Below are positions 9,586 through 16,889 of a DNA stretch of 38,651 nucleotides, in pieces. Every line of letters starts with the position of its first letter. Positions within the stretch are counted from its first letter, which is position 1. The position numbers were made by a program, and so were the translations under genes. The stretch spans positions 1 to 38,651 of the forward strand of contig NZ_NJAG01000043.1 of assembly GCF_002872335.1 (NCBI RefSeq), read 5' to 3'. The notes beneath the pieces were generated by a model. The model made no database searches. It had not been told where the DNA came from and saw only the letters and a program-made list of their open reading frames with translations. The DNA is from Siphonobacter sp. BAB-5405 (GTDB lineage Bacteria > Bacteroidota > Bacteroidia > Cytophagales > Spirosomataceae).

Positions 9586-10926
9586 ATGAAAAAAACGATT
9601 TTCCTGCTTCCTCTAGTCCTATGGGCCGCGATAGCCGCAGCCCAGCAAACAAGTAACAAGCCCGAACGCGAAGCCTGGTTCATGGATCTGGGCTTTGGTA
9701 TGTTTATCCACTGGAGCCTGGATTCGCAGGTCGGAGCCGTGATCAGTCATTCCATGGCTGGAGCGTCCAATGATTACCTCCAGCGGTTTACCACTGAATT
9801 ACCGAAAACCTTCAACCCTAAAAAATTCGACCCCGAGGAATGGGCCGTACTGGCGAAACTCGCGGGCATGAAATACGTCGTCTTTACGGCCAAACACCAT
9901 TCGGGTTTTTGTATGTGGAATACGCAAACGACGAAATTCCAGGTCATGCAGACGCCCTTTAAACGGGATATTCTTAAGGAAGTGATTGAGGCGTTCCGGA
10001 AGCAGGGGATTGCCATTGGGCTGTACTTTTCGCCCGAAGATTTTTATTTCCTGTACCAGCATCAAATCCCCATTGGTCGTTTGCAGCACCCGCAGCACTA
10101 CCCGGCCAACAATGCCGAACTGATGGCCTACGACAAACGGCAAATCAAAGAACTACTGACCAACTACGGTACCATTGACGTACTCTTTTTCGACGGCCCG
10201 GCGGAAGGGTTAAAGGAATACGCCTGGCAGTTACAGCCAAATGTGGTCGTGACCCGTGGGCAGATGAATACGCCCGAACAAACGCTACCCGACCAGCCCA
10301 TTCCCGGTCCCTGGGAAGCCTGTTTTACAATGGGCACCGACTGGCAGTACAAACCCACCAACGATCCCCATAAATCGGGTACCGAGATTATCAACATGCT
10401 CATCGAAACCCGGGCCAAGGGTGGCAATCTGCTGCTTAACGTGGGTCCTAAACCCAGCGGCGAAATCCAGATCGAGCAGGAAGCTTTACTTCGCGAAGTG
10501 GCTCTGTGGCAGTTGGTAAATCAGGAAAGCGTTGCCACCATTCGGCCCTGGCCGCTGATTCGGGAGGGGCACTACTGGTTTACGAAAGCGAAAGAGGAGA
10601 ACACCGTGTACGTGTTTGTGCCCGGCGGCAAGGAATGGAAGTACGGCGAGCGGAAAGACTTTATTTTTCACTCGCTGGAAGGTACTGCTCAGACGAAGGT
10701 ACAGGTACTCGGTTACGCCAGTGAGCTGGTCGAATACCGGCAGGGCTTTGACGCCAGTGTATCGGTACAACCCACGGCATTTGGCTTGGCGGTGAGTGCC
10801 GTGAACGGGCAGCGATTATATACCAATAATCAGTGGCCCAATCCGGTGGTTCTGAAAATTACGAATGTGACCTATAAACCCGTGCTTACCAAAGAAAAGC
10901 GGGATACAATCGACGGAGCCCATTGA
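9586..10926 (+). CDS. GH29 family alpha-L-fucosidase
   Basis: Exported exo-glycosidase that removes terminal alpha-L-fucose. The start at 9586 gives a signal peptide (MKKTIFLLPLVLWAAIAAAQ) and lies 4 bp after the esterase stop. The catalytic barrel shows 'GFGMFIHWSLDSQVG', 'MKYVVFTAKHHSGFCMWNT', 'DILKEVIEAFRKQGIAIGLYFSPEDF', and 'IDVLFFDGPAEGL', where Asp about 203 is at the GH29 nucleophile position. The near-invariant 'GGNLLLNVGPKPSGEIQ' follows. The product is 446 residues, full length for a GH29 with a short C-terminal domain. 'W' in the usual 'LWFDG' is replaced by Phe here, a mild variation. The acid/base residue cannot be assigned by eye, and linkage preference cannot be predicted. Confidence 0.93.
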   Translation: MKKTIFLLPLVLWAAIAAAQQTSNKPEREAWFMDLGFGMFIHWSLDSQVGAVISHSMAGASNDYLQRFTTELPKTFNPKKFDPEEWAVLAKLAGMKYVVFTAKHHSGFCMWNTQTTKFQVMQTPFKRDILKEVIEAFRKQGIAIGLYFSPEDFYFLYQHQIPIGRLQHPQHYPANNAELMAYDKRQIKELLTNYGTIDVLFFDGPAEGLKEYAWQLQPNVVVTRGQMNTPEQTLPDQPIPGPWEACFTMGTDWQYKPTNDPHKSGTEIINMLIETRAKGGNLLLNVGPKPSGEIQIEQEALLREVALWQLVNQESVATIRPWPLIREGHYWFTKAKEENTVYVFVPGGKEWKYGERKDFIFHSLEGTAQTKVQVLGYASELVEYRQGFDASVSVQPTAFGLAVSAVNGQRLYTNNQWPNPVVLKITNVTYKPVLTKEKRDTIDGAH

Positions 10927-10935
10927 CGAGAGACC

Positions 10936-10974
10936 ACTACTGGCACAGTTTGTTTCGGGCTTGCTGTCAGTAGT
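10936..10974 (+). other. Intra-operon hairpin between GH29 and GH2 genes
   Basis: ACTACTG pairs with CAGTAGT (10936-10942 with 10968-10974) and ACAG with CTGT (10945-10948 with 10964-10967). A two-base bulge separates the two helices and a 15-nt loop closes the structure. No T run follows, so this is more likely an mRNA-stability or processing element than a terminator. Confidence 0.45.
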
Positions 10975-10996
10975 ACGTACATAACTCTTGTTAACG

Positions 10997-12832
10997 ATGG
11001 AGCTGGATCATGGGACCGGGCATCCGAACTACGGATTAGCCAAATGTAAAGAAGAAGACCTCGCGGAAGACACGTTTGTAAGCCCCCTGCCGCGAGCCGT
11101 TATACGCCCCAACGATTTTATTTTGCTGGATGGCACCTGGCGATTTGCTCTGGATCTGGAAGATAAAGGTTTGCAGGAAAACTGGTATGTCAACCATCCC
11201 TACGAGGATGAAGCCCAGTGGCCCGGCAGTGTGGAAGCTCATTTAGCTCAGGGTAAGCGAGAACAGAAAGGCTGGCGGGATCAGGTAGTAGTTTGGTACG
11301 AACGGGATTTTGAATGGCCGGTATCCGTCGGTGAAAAAGAAAACTCGCTTCTGCAACTCACCTTTGGAGCCTGCGGCTACGAAACGCAGGTCTGGCTGAA
11401 TGGCTTTCCGTTGGTGACGATTGAAGGAGAAGCTAAACACATTGGCGAGTACACCTCGTTTTCGTACGAACTGGAAGAAAAAATCCTGCGACCCAGCAAC
11501 CGCCTTACGGTACGCATTGTCAGTACCATGAACGCCGATATTCCACGGGGCAAGCAGGAATCTTACGTGTACAAGCGGGGCGGCATCTGGTACCAGACCT
11601 ATACGGGACCGGTACGGAGCGTTTGGCTGGAAACCGTCGAGCGGAATCGGCTGCGTTCCCGCGTCGGCGTCGTCAGCATCATTGAAGATAATCTGGTTCG
11701 GTTTACCGTGACCACTCGTATTCATGATCCGGGCACGTACCGGATTCGCCTGAAAGTCTTTGACAAAACACCCGATACCCCGCCCGTTGCCGAGGATGAA
11801 TTTACACTGGTACTCGAAGCGGGTCAGAAAAATCAGCGACTGGTACTGGCCATTCCAGATGCTCAGTACTGGTCGCCCGAATCACCTTATCAGTATCGAC
11901 TCGAAGCGGAGCTGGTGGATGCGAACGATTATGCCGCCACCATTGAAACGCTGTTTGGACTACGCAAATTCGAAGCCCGCGGTTCCCGCCTGTATCTCAA
12001 CCACGAACCCGTTTACCTGGATGGTATTCTGTATCAGCCCGGAGCAGCCAGTTACGAAGAGATCAAACAGCACATGTACGCGATGAAGGAGCTGGGCTGT
12101 AATCTGGTACGTATCCACATTGCCGGAGTTGATCCCCGCATTTACAAACTGGCCGACCGCATGGGTCTGCTGTTGTGGGTGGAGGTACCGAGTCCGCACC
12201 GTTCCAGTCCGGAAAGCCGGGCCAACCATCGGGAAGAACTCATGCGAATGCTCGCTTTAATTGCCACGCACCCGTCGGTAGTGATCTGGAGTCTGTACAA
12301 TGAAGACTGGGGGGCTCAGGATATTGCAACCAATCCCGAAACCCGGCAGTACATTATGGATATGTACCACTTCATGCAACTTGCGTATCCGCAGTTTCTG
12401 GTGGTAGACAACGACGGCTGGCGGCATATCTCTTTTGAAGGTCGCTTGAAGTCAGATTTGATGACCGCCCACATCTACGCCAATGAGCTGGAACGCTGGA
12501 AACAACAGCTCGACGAACTGGTGGCTGGTAATCTGGACCGGGTGGCGGCTTTTCCGCTCGTGGTGGGCGATCCTTTCTTTTTCCGCAAGCAGGTACCCCT
12601 GATTGTGAGTGAATGGGGTGGCTTTGGATTCGCGGATTACGGTGGTCCTCAGGACAATGAGCAGCGGGCCGAGCAGATTCGGCTCTTCAAAGAAGAACTC
12701 CGAAAGCGTCCTATTTCGGGTGACGTATATACACAAGCGACCAATATTGAGGATGAAAAGAACGGTCTGATCGATGCTACAACGGGGGAACTATACGTTC
12801 CGCCGCGACTGCTCGATTCCCGGAATACCTAG
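10997..12832 (+). CDS. GH2 family glycoside hydrolase (beta-galactosidase/beta-glucuronidase-like)
   Basis: A retaining beta-glycosidase of 611 residues. The N-terminal jelly-roll sugar-binding domain has 'DGTWRFALDLEDKGLQENWY' and 'LQLTFGACGYETQVWLNGFPL'. An immunoglobulin-like domain ends 'YWSPESPYQYRLEAELVD'. The TIM barrel has 'LYLNHEPVYLDGILYQPG', 'LGCNLVRIHIAGVDPRIYKLADRMGLLLWVEVP', the acid/base Glu about 436 in 'VIWSLYNEDWG' and the nucleophile Glu about 539 in 'IVSEWGGFGF'. The ATG at 10997 is preferred to a TTG three codons upstream. There is no signal peptide, unlike the two enzymes before it, so it may act in the cytoplasm or leave by another route. Whether the substrate is a galactoside, glucuronide or other sugar cannot be told from motifs alone. 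Confidence 0.88.
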   Translation: MELDHGTGHPNYGLAKCKEEDLAEDTFVSPLPRAVIRPNDFILLDGTWRFALDLEDKGLQENWYVNHPYEDEAQWPGSVEAHLAQGKREQKGWRDQVVVWYERDFEWPVSVGEKENSLLQLTFGACGYETQVWLNGFPLVTIEGEAKHIGEYTSFSYELEEKILRPSNRLTVRIVSTMNADIPRGKQESYVYKRGGIWYQTYTGPVRSVWLETVERNRLRSRVGVVSIIEDNLVRFTVTTRIHDPGTYRIRLKVFDKTPDTPPVAEDEFTLVLEAGQKNQRLVLAIPDAQYWSPESPYQYRLEAELVDANDYAATIETLFGLRKFEARGSRLYLNHEPVYLDGILYQPGAASYEEIKQHMYAMKELGCNLVRIHIAGVDPRIYKLADRMGLLLWVEVPSPHRSSPESRANHREELMRMLALIATHPSVVIWSLYNEDWGAQDIATNPETRQYIMDMYHFMQLAYPQFLVVDNDGWRHISFEGRLKSDLMTAHIYANELERWKQQLDELVAGNLDRVAAFPLVVGDPFFFRKQVPLIVSEWGGFGFADYGGPQDNEQRAEQIRLFKEELRKRPISGDVYTQATNIEDEKNGLIDATTGELYVPPRLLDSRNT

Positions 12833-12840
12833 TGCAAAGC

Positions 12841-12872
12841 AACGCCGGCTCTGAAAAGGGCTGGCGTTTTTC
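12841..12872 (+). terminator. Rho-independent terminator closing the PUL operon
   Basis: AACGCCGGC (12841-12849) pairs with GCTGGCGTT (12860-12868) with one G-T/C mismatch and a 10-nt loop, followed by a T run. It starts 8 bp after the GH2 stop. Confidence 0.85.
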
Positions 12873-13189
12873 CTGAAGAAGTCCCTGTGGCTTCCGCTCA
12901 GGCTGGAATATTAAGAAATTTTTAAAAACAGAGGAAGTAGGCTGCGATTGAACTGCATTTTTAGAGAAATAGAAGATAAATGAAAATTTAAGGATTGAGA
13001 CGAATGTTTTCCTTCAAAAAATTGTAAAGAAAGTAGTATCTTGTGAGACGGTTGCACACCTCATCCAAACGACTCCTTCAATCTTAATTCCTTAGTTATT
13101 TATTGGCTGTACAGGTATCTATTCCTAGCATCTGGTATGCCTGAACATTTCCTATTGCCTAACGCGTACCTAACTTTTTACTACCGAAA
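12873..13189. other. AT-rich intergenic region
   Basis: A stretch of 317 bp without a credible ORF. It must carry the promoter for the next gene, but I find no clear Bacteroidota -33/-7 pair. 'TATCTTGT' near 13037 resembles the -7 element TAnnTTTG with a mismatch, and no well-spaced TTTG lies upstream. No repeat was seen. Confidence 0.5.
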
Positions 13190-14383
13190 ATGACTCAAAC
13201 CAGTACCCTCGATGAACAACGGTTCATTGCCCCACTAGAAACCATTGCCGCAACCAACGAAGGAGCTATCCAGGCCAATCAGGCTTTTGATGAGCAAATG
13301 CGTGTGTTTCTGAATAAATGGATTGATCAGGGTACGGAATCGAATACTGGCGACGCGAATAGTCGCGAGGAGTTTATTGAAAACGGAGCCTTGCGAAGCT
13401 TTTTTCAGCACCGCGAAGACGCTTTTGAATACTTACTGCAGGACGAGGCGATTGCCCGGCACCTGCTTCGGCCCGCCAGCGAGGTATATTTTTCGCTGGA
13501 CGCCTACGAGCCATTGTTATCGACTTTTGAGAAACGACTATACAACCTGGCCGCTCACCGCGAGCACCGGGAAGTTTGTTTCCGCTATCATTCCGTTACC
13601 CGGCAGGATGTTCACGGTAATACCGTGGAACATACGAGCGGCGGGGAGGAAAACATTGGTATGTACTTTGGTACGCGTCGAACGGATGCTATGGCCCTGC
13701 AACTACTGGCAGATCAGCTGAAACAGGATGCGAAAGAAACGTCACAACTGCCCATTCATGTCATTACGGAAGGGTACATGATGGAATCCCTGTACCTGGT
13801 AAAAGAACAAACCGAAGCACTGGCAGCGAAGGGCGTGGAACAGACGCAGTGTTTTGTGATCCAGCGGCGGCATGCGGCGGATGACCGACACCTCGGAGCG
13901 GCTCTGTTATTGATGAATCCTCACCAGCCAGCGTTGCCCCAACGTGTATTGTTTTGTGATACCCTGCGACCGGGTGCGTTGCCGCCCTGGTGGGATAAAT
14001 TCAAACATAAACTGGATCTGGCCTTTCCACAGCCGGAAGAAAACCTGCGGGCTTCGGATCTGCTGGAGGATGGCTCGGTGACGTTGCAACGTTTGCACGA
14101 TGGCGTACCAATCCGGCATCAGGACATTGACTGCGGGTTCTATACCTTTTCGATGGTTCGGGCCCTGATTCAGCTCGCTCAGCAAGATCCTGAACGTTTA
14201 GTGGCAGGAACAACGGCGGAAATTGTAACGGGAATGACGGGTTTGATGAAAGATTATTATCAGGAACCTGACCAGCCCAAAGATCCGGAAGTGGTACGGA
14301 AGATTAATATTCTGAATCGCTGGAATCTGGGTCGTGATGCCCTGAGCCTGATGAAAGATTCCTTCGCAGTGATAAACGCATAA
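13190..14383 (+). CDS. Uncharacterised protein with Ulp1/YopJ-like (clan CE) His-Asp-Cys pattern
   Basis: I do not recognise this 397-residue protein as a named family. Its C-terminal half has an arrangement like clan CE cysteine peptidases/acetyltransferases. His234 is in 'RHLGAALLLMNP', where the His begins a hydrophobic strand. Asp257 is in 'RVLFCDTLRPG', comparable to the 'YDSL' of Ulp1-type enzymes. Gln311 and Cys315 are in 'HQDIDCGFYTFSMVRAL', comparable to 'Q...DCG.F'. The spacings (23 and 58 residues) are close to those in SUMO proteases, but Gln is 4 rather than about 6 residues before Cys. The first 130 residues are helical and acidic with no matching motif. There is no signal peptide or membrane helix, so the protein is cytosolic or secreted by a specialised route. 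It is transcribed alone, with its own leader and a strong terminator. Function as protease, deubiquitinase-like enzyme or acetyltransferase is conjecture. Confidence 0.75.
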   Translation: MTQTSTLDEQRFIAPLETIAATNEGAIQANQAFDEQMRVFLNKWIDQGTESNTGDANSREEFIENGALRSFFQHREDAFEYLLQDEAIARHLLRPASEVYFSLDAYEPLLSTFEKRLYNLAAHREHREVCFRYHSVTRQDVHGNTVEHTSGGEENIGMYFGTRRTDAMALQLLADQLKQDAKETSQLPIHVITEGYMMESLYLVKEQTEALAAKGVEQTQCFVIQRRHAADDRHLGAALLLMNPHQPALPQRVLFCDTLRPGALPPWWDKFKHKLDLAFPQPEENLRASDLLEDGSVTLQRLHDGVPIRHQDIDCGFYTFSMVRALIQLAQQDPERLVAGTTAEIVTGMTGLMKDYYQEPDQPKDPEVVRKINILNRWNLGRDALSLMKDSFAVINA

Positions 14384-14424
14384 AAAAACGGCCGTTTTCT
14401 CTCAGTGGAAACGGCCGTTTCTTT
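14384..14424. terminator. Bidirectional terminator between convergent genes
   Basis: AAACGGCCGTTT occurs in both arms (about 14386-14398 and 14409-14421), giving a stable stem with an A run on one side and Ts on the other. It serves the + gene ending at 14383 and the - gene ending at 14432. Confidence 0.85.
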
Positions 14425-14431
14425 ATGCGTA

Positions 14432-14893
14432 CTATTTTGTATTCGTCAGTACATAGCGATTGCCCTCGCCATCAGTTACGGTCAGCGTAAGCGTTTTTCC
14501 CGCGGTTGTGGCCAGCTGGTTGCCGTTAGCACTGAGGATGTATCCGCCACCCGAGCCTTCGGTCACGGCCAGATTGTCTACCACCTGATTGAGAAAATCG
14601 GAATTGTCATCCGTATGCTGAATTTTAACGGCCATGGACACTTTCGAAGTAGCTTTACGCGTCAGCGTAATCGAGCCCTGCATCCCCGCCTCTTCTGCGG
14701 TATATTCCAGCTTACCATTAACAACGATTTTCCTGAAGACATACTTACCCGCCACCTTCGTGGCTAAGTCTGTTACGGGCTCTGGCTCGGGTTCAGGTTC
14801 CGGATCTTTTTCGGATTTCTGACAGGAACTGAGACTGGCCAGCAACACTAAGAGTACGAAAAACGACTTACTGACGAAGGAAAAAGCATTCAT
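14432..14893 (-). CDS. Small lipoprotein, probable lipocalin-like fold, unknown function
   Basis: The ATG at 14893 gives a lipoprotein signal (MNAFSFVSKSFFVLLVLLASLSSC) with the lipobox Cys near residue 24. It is followed by a Pro-Glu spacer 'DPEPEPEPEPVTD' that probably keeps the domain off the membrane. The remaining ~110 residues alternate polar and hydrophobic positions ('GKYVFRKIVVNGKLEYTAEE', 'GSITLTRKATSKVSMAVKIQH', 'KTLTLTVTDGEGNRYVLTNTK'), as in small beta-barrel lipocalin-like lipoproteins of Bacteroidota. An in-frame ATG 36 bp upstream would add residues before the signal and is rejected. It is convergent with the preceding gene, and no partner is evident. Confidence 0.75.
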   Translation of the reverse strand: MNAFSFVSKSFFVLLVLLASLSSCQKSEKDPEPEPEPEPVTDLATKVAGKYVFRKIVVNGKLEYTAEEAGMQGSITLTRKATSKVSMAVKIQHTDDNSDFLNQVVDNLAVTEGSGGGYILSANGNQLATTAGKTLTLTVTDGEGNRYVLTNTK

Positions 14894-15097
14894 AGAATGA
14901 AAAGATTGAAGGTTGATTGTCGGCAGCAAAGATGCTCGTATTGCTTAGACCTGTAGTAGGACAGGGTTCGTCAATTGTCGGGAATGATGGTTTAACCGCA
15001 GAAAGGTGGTGTTGAATTGGGGATGAAGTTTAGGTATTGCCCTGGCCGTTTTAGAAGTTCGTTATTCATCTAGACTAGGTTTGTTCCTGCAGCCATG
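14894..15097. other. Intergenic region, nothing recognised
   Basis: First part of a 750-bp gap without genes. No ORF, terminator or promoter motif that I can defend. The rest of the gap is described in the repeat, operator and promoter entries that follow. Confidence 0.5.
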
Positions 15098-15244
15098 GCT
15101 GTTCGGTAGCCCCTGAGCCTTCCAGGCTGGACCCCTACGTAACTGCCTAGCTTAGCTCCAGGCCACCGCATTGCTTCCACCATGGGATGACCCCATGGAA
15201 TGGCCCAGCATGGAATGCTCAATGGCGGGAGAGGCTTTCATCTT
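15098..15244 (+). repeat. Structured intergenic repeat, copy A
   Basis: It contains the core GGCCACCGCATTGC (15161-15174), preceded by GCTC at 15155. A long imperfect outer stem pairs 15109-15130 with 15205-15226 (18 of 22 positions match). A second hairpin, CCATGGG/CCCATGG, lies inside it. The left edge 'GTAGCCC.TGAGCC' and right edge 'GGCGGGAG..TTTCATCTT' recur in copy B at 18389-18503. No ORF crosses it. Confidence 0.75.
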
Positions 15245-15312
15245 AGGGCAGTAATCGATGGTTGTTAGTTGTTGGCTATTAACAGGTTAGTATAGTGGAC
15301 GGAATAAAACCG

Positions 15313-15403
15313 GACCCCGTCCTATCGCGATAAGCTGCCTATTTCCTCAGCAATGCGGTGGCCCTGAGCAAGAGGAAATCAGCAGCGTTCGCGATACGGA
15401 CTA
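15313..15403 (-). repeat. Structured intergenic repeat, copy C (inverted, core only shared)
   Basis: On the minus strand it carries the same core GGCCACCGCATTGC (plus-strand 15350-15363). The core sits in the loop of nested stems ATTTCCTC/GAGGAAAT (15341-15348 with 15372-15379), GCTGC/GCAGC (15334-15338 with 15382-15386), ATCGCGA/TCGCGAT (15324-15330 with 15389-15395) and CCGT/ACGG (15317-15320 with 15396-15399). The stem sequences are unrelated to those of the other copies. Confidence 0.72.
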
Positions 15404-15491
15404 AAAAAACCAGCCGTCTTCAAAGAACCAAGCTCGCTCTGTCCAAGGCGAAATAACCTAAAAAATCATCCATACACCCGTCAGGACAAGC

Positions 15492-15507
15492 CGTGCGATT
15501 TGACACA
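15492..15507. promoter_or_regulatory. Imperfect upstream operator half of a tandem activator site
   Basis: CGTGCGATTTGACACA matches 12 of 16 positions of the perfect palindrome centred 19 bp downstream. It is probably a weaker second site for the same regulator. Confidence 0.45.
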
Positions 15508-15509
15508 AC

Positions 15510-15527
15510 GTGTGCGATATCGCACAC
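15510..15527. promoter_or_regulatory. Perfect 18-bp palindrome, likely binding site of the sigma-54 activator
   Basis: GTGTGCGATATCGCACAC is fully symmetric. It is centred about 88 bp upstream of the start site expected from the sigma-54 promoter at 15580-15595, a normal distance for an enhancer site of an NtrC-family activator. The activator encoded at 23507-24873 is the obvious candidate (inference). Confidence 0.7.
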
Positions 15528-15579
15528 TTTTAGGAGTCACTGATTTTGGTAAGGTATTGAAATACAGTAATATACACTG

Positions 15580-15595
15580 TGGCACGCTTGTGGCA
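15580..15595 (+). promoter_or_regulatory. Sigma-54 (-24/-12) promoter of the efflux operon
   Basis: TGGCACGCTTGTGGCA matches the consensus TGGCAC-N5-TTGCA except for one base in the -12 box, with the invariant GG and GC correctly spaced. Transcription would begin near 15606, 36 nt before the adaptor ATG at 15642. A GTG at 15579 in frame with the adaptor lies within this promoter and cannot be the start. Confidence 0.75.
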
Positions 15596-15641
15596 TGTAG
15601 GAAAGGGTAGTATCACTTCATTTTTCAACCTTTTAGTACCA

Positions 15642-16889
15642 ATGGATCGGGAAGTACAGGCAGAATACCGAACGCGACAACGCAACCGACGATGGCTGGT
15701 AGCCTCCGGCCTACTGCTGGCTCTGATAGCTGGTATCTACGGCGTGCGGTCTACGCTACAAAGCTCTATCGAAGGCTCGCGGATACGGACCGCTTCGGTG
15801 AGCGTTGGCGACGTAGAAAATACGCTGACCGCTACGGGGGAAGTCATTCCGGCGTATGAGCAAATTATGACCAGTCCCATTCGGGCGAGTATCAAACGGG
15901 TACTGCTTACGACGGGTACACCCGTCGAGCCGGGTAAGGCCATTTTGGAACTAGACAAATCGCTAACGCAGATTGAATACGAGAAAATGCAGGATCAGTT
16001 GGAGCTAAAACGCAACGGCATCGATCAATTGCGAATGAAACTCAACAAGAACCTCTACGACGCCGAAATCAGTGACAAAATCAAGTCACTCAATATCAAC
16101 AAGCTTCGGGCGGACATTGAAGATTCTCGTCGCTTGCAGAAAGTAGGCGGCGGTACCCGTGAAGACATCACCCGGGCGGAAAACGCCCTGAAAATTGCCG
16201 AACTCGAAAAGCAGCAGCTCGAAAACGATTTGACGTACAATCGGCAGTCGATGGGAGCTAGCTTGCGGGAAACCGAACTGGGGGCCCAAATCGAAAGCAA
16301 AAATCTCAAAGAGCTGGACCACAAATTAAAACGGGCGGACATCGTGGCCGACCGCAAGGGGGTCCTCACCTGGGTCAATGAAAATATTGGTTCATCCGTC
16401 AACGAAGGCGAAATGCTGGCGAAAGTGGCCGATCTGGGCAGTTTCCGGGTGGATGGTTCTTGTTCCGACATCTATGCCGATCAGGTGAAAGTCGGCTTGC
16501 CCGTCATCTTAAAAATAAACGATACGACGCTGCGGGGACAGATTACTCAGGTAAAACCTGCCATCAGCAATGGGATCGTCAAGTTTGTTATCCAGCTCGA
16601 TAACGCCCAGAGTACGCTGCTACGGCCCAACATGAAAGTGGACGTATTTGTCGTCACCGATCGCAGTACGCGAACCCTGCGGGTAGCGAATGGCCCTGCA
16701 TTCACGGGTAAACGCAAGCAGTACGTCTACGTGCGGGAAGGCAACAAAGCATACCGGCGGGAAGTAGAAATCGGACGCTCCAACTTTGATTTCGTGGAAA
16801 TTAAAAGCGGATTGAAGGAAGGCGATCGGGTCATTCTGACGGACTTAAATCAGTATCAGCACCTGGAAGAAATCAGTATCAAGCCATGA
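15642..16889 (+). CDS. Efflux periplasmic adaptor (HlyD/MacA-type membrane fusion protein)
   Basis: Bridges an inner-membrane ABC exporter to an outer-membrane channel. The 415-residue product has one N-terminal membrane anchor (about 17-35, 'RWLVASGLLLALIAGIYGV'). The first half of the lipoyl/barrel-sandwich domain is 'ASVSVGDVENTLTATGEVIPAYEQIMTSPIRASIKRVLLTTGTPVEPGKAILELD'. A long charged coiled-coil hairpin (about 105-235) follows, then the second lipoyl half 'ADIVADRKGVLTWVNENIGSSVNEGEMLAKVADLG' and the beta-barrel and membrane-proximal domains. The stop overlaps the TolC start (ATGA), showing translational coupling. The ATG at 15642 is chosen because it lies just downstream of the sigma-54 promoter and puts the membrane anchor at the N-terminus. 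Confidence 0.93.
   Translation: MDREVQAEYRTRQRNRRWLVASGLLLALIAGIYGVRSTLQSSIEGSRIRTASVSVGDVENTLTATGEVIPAYEQIMTSPIRASIKRVLLTTGTPVEPGKAILELDKSLTQIEYEKMQDQLELKRNGIDQLRMKLNKNLYDAEISDKIKSLNINKLRADIEDSRRLQKVGGGTREDITRAENALKIAELEKQQLENDLTYNRQSMGASLRETELGAQIESKNLKELDHKLKRADIVADRKGVLTWVNENIGSSVNEGEMLAKVADLGSFRVDGSCSDIYADQVKVGLPVILKINDTTLRGQITQVKPAISNGIVKFVIQLDNAQSTLLRPNMKVDVFVVTDRSTRTLRVANGPAFTGKRKQYVYVREGNKAYRREVEIGRSNFDFVEIKSGLKEGDRVILTDLNQYQHLEEISIKP

Noticed and set aside
15579-15641. GTG start giving a longer adaptor protein
   Set aside because: It would begin inside the sigma-54 promoter, upstream of the expected transcription start. The ATG at 15642 puts the membrane anchor at the N-terminus.
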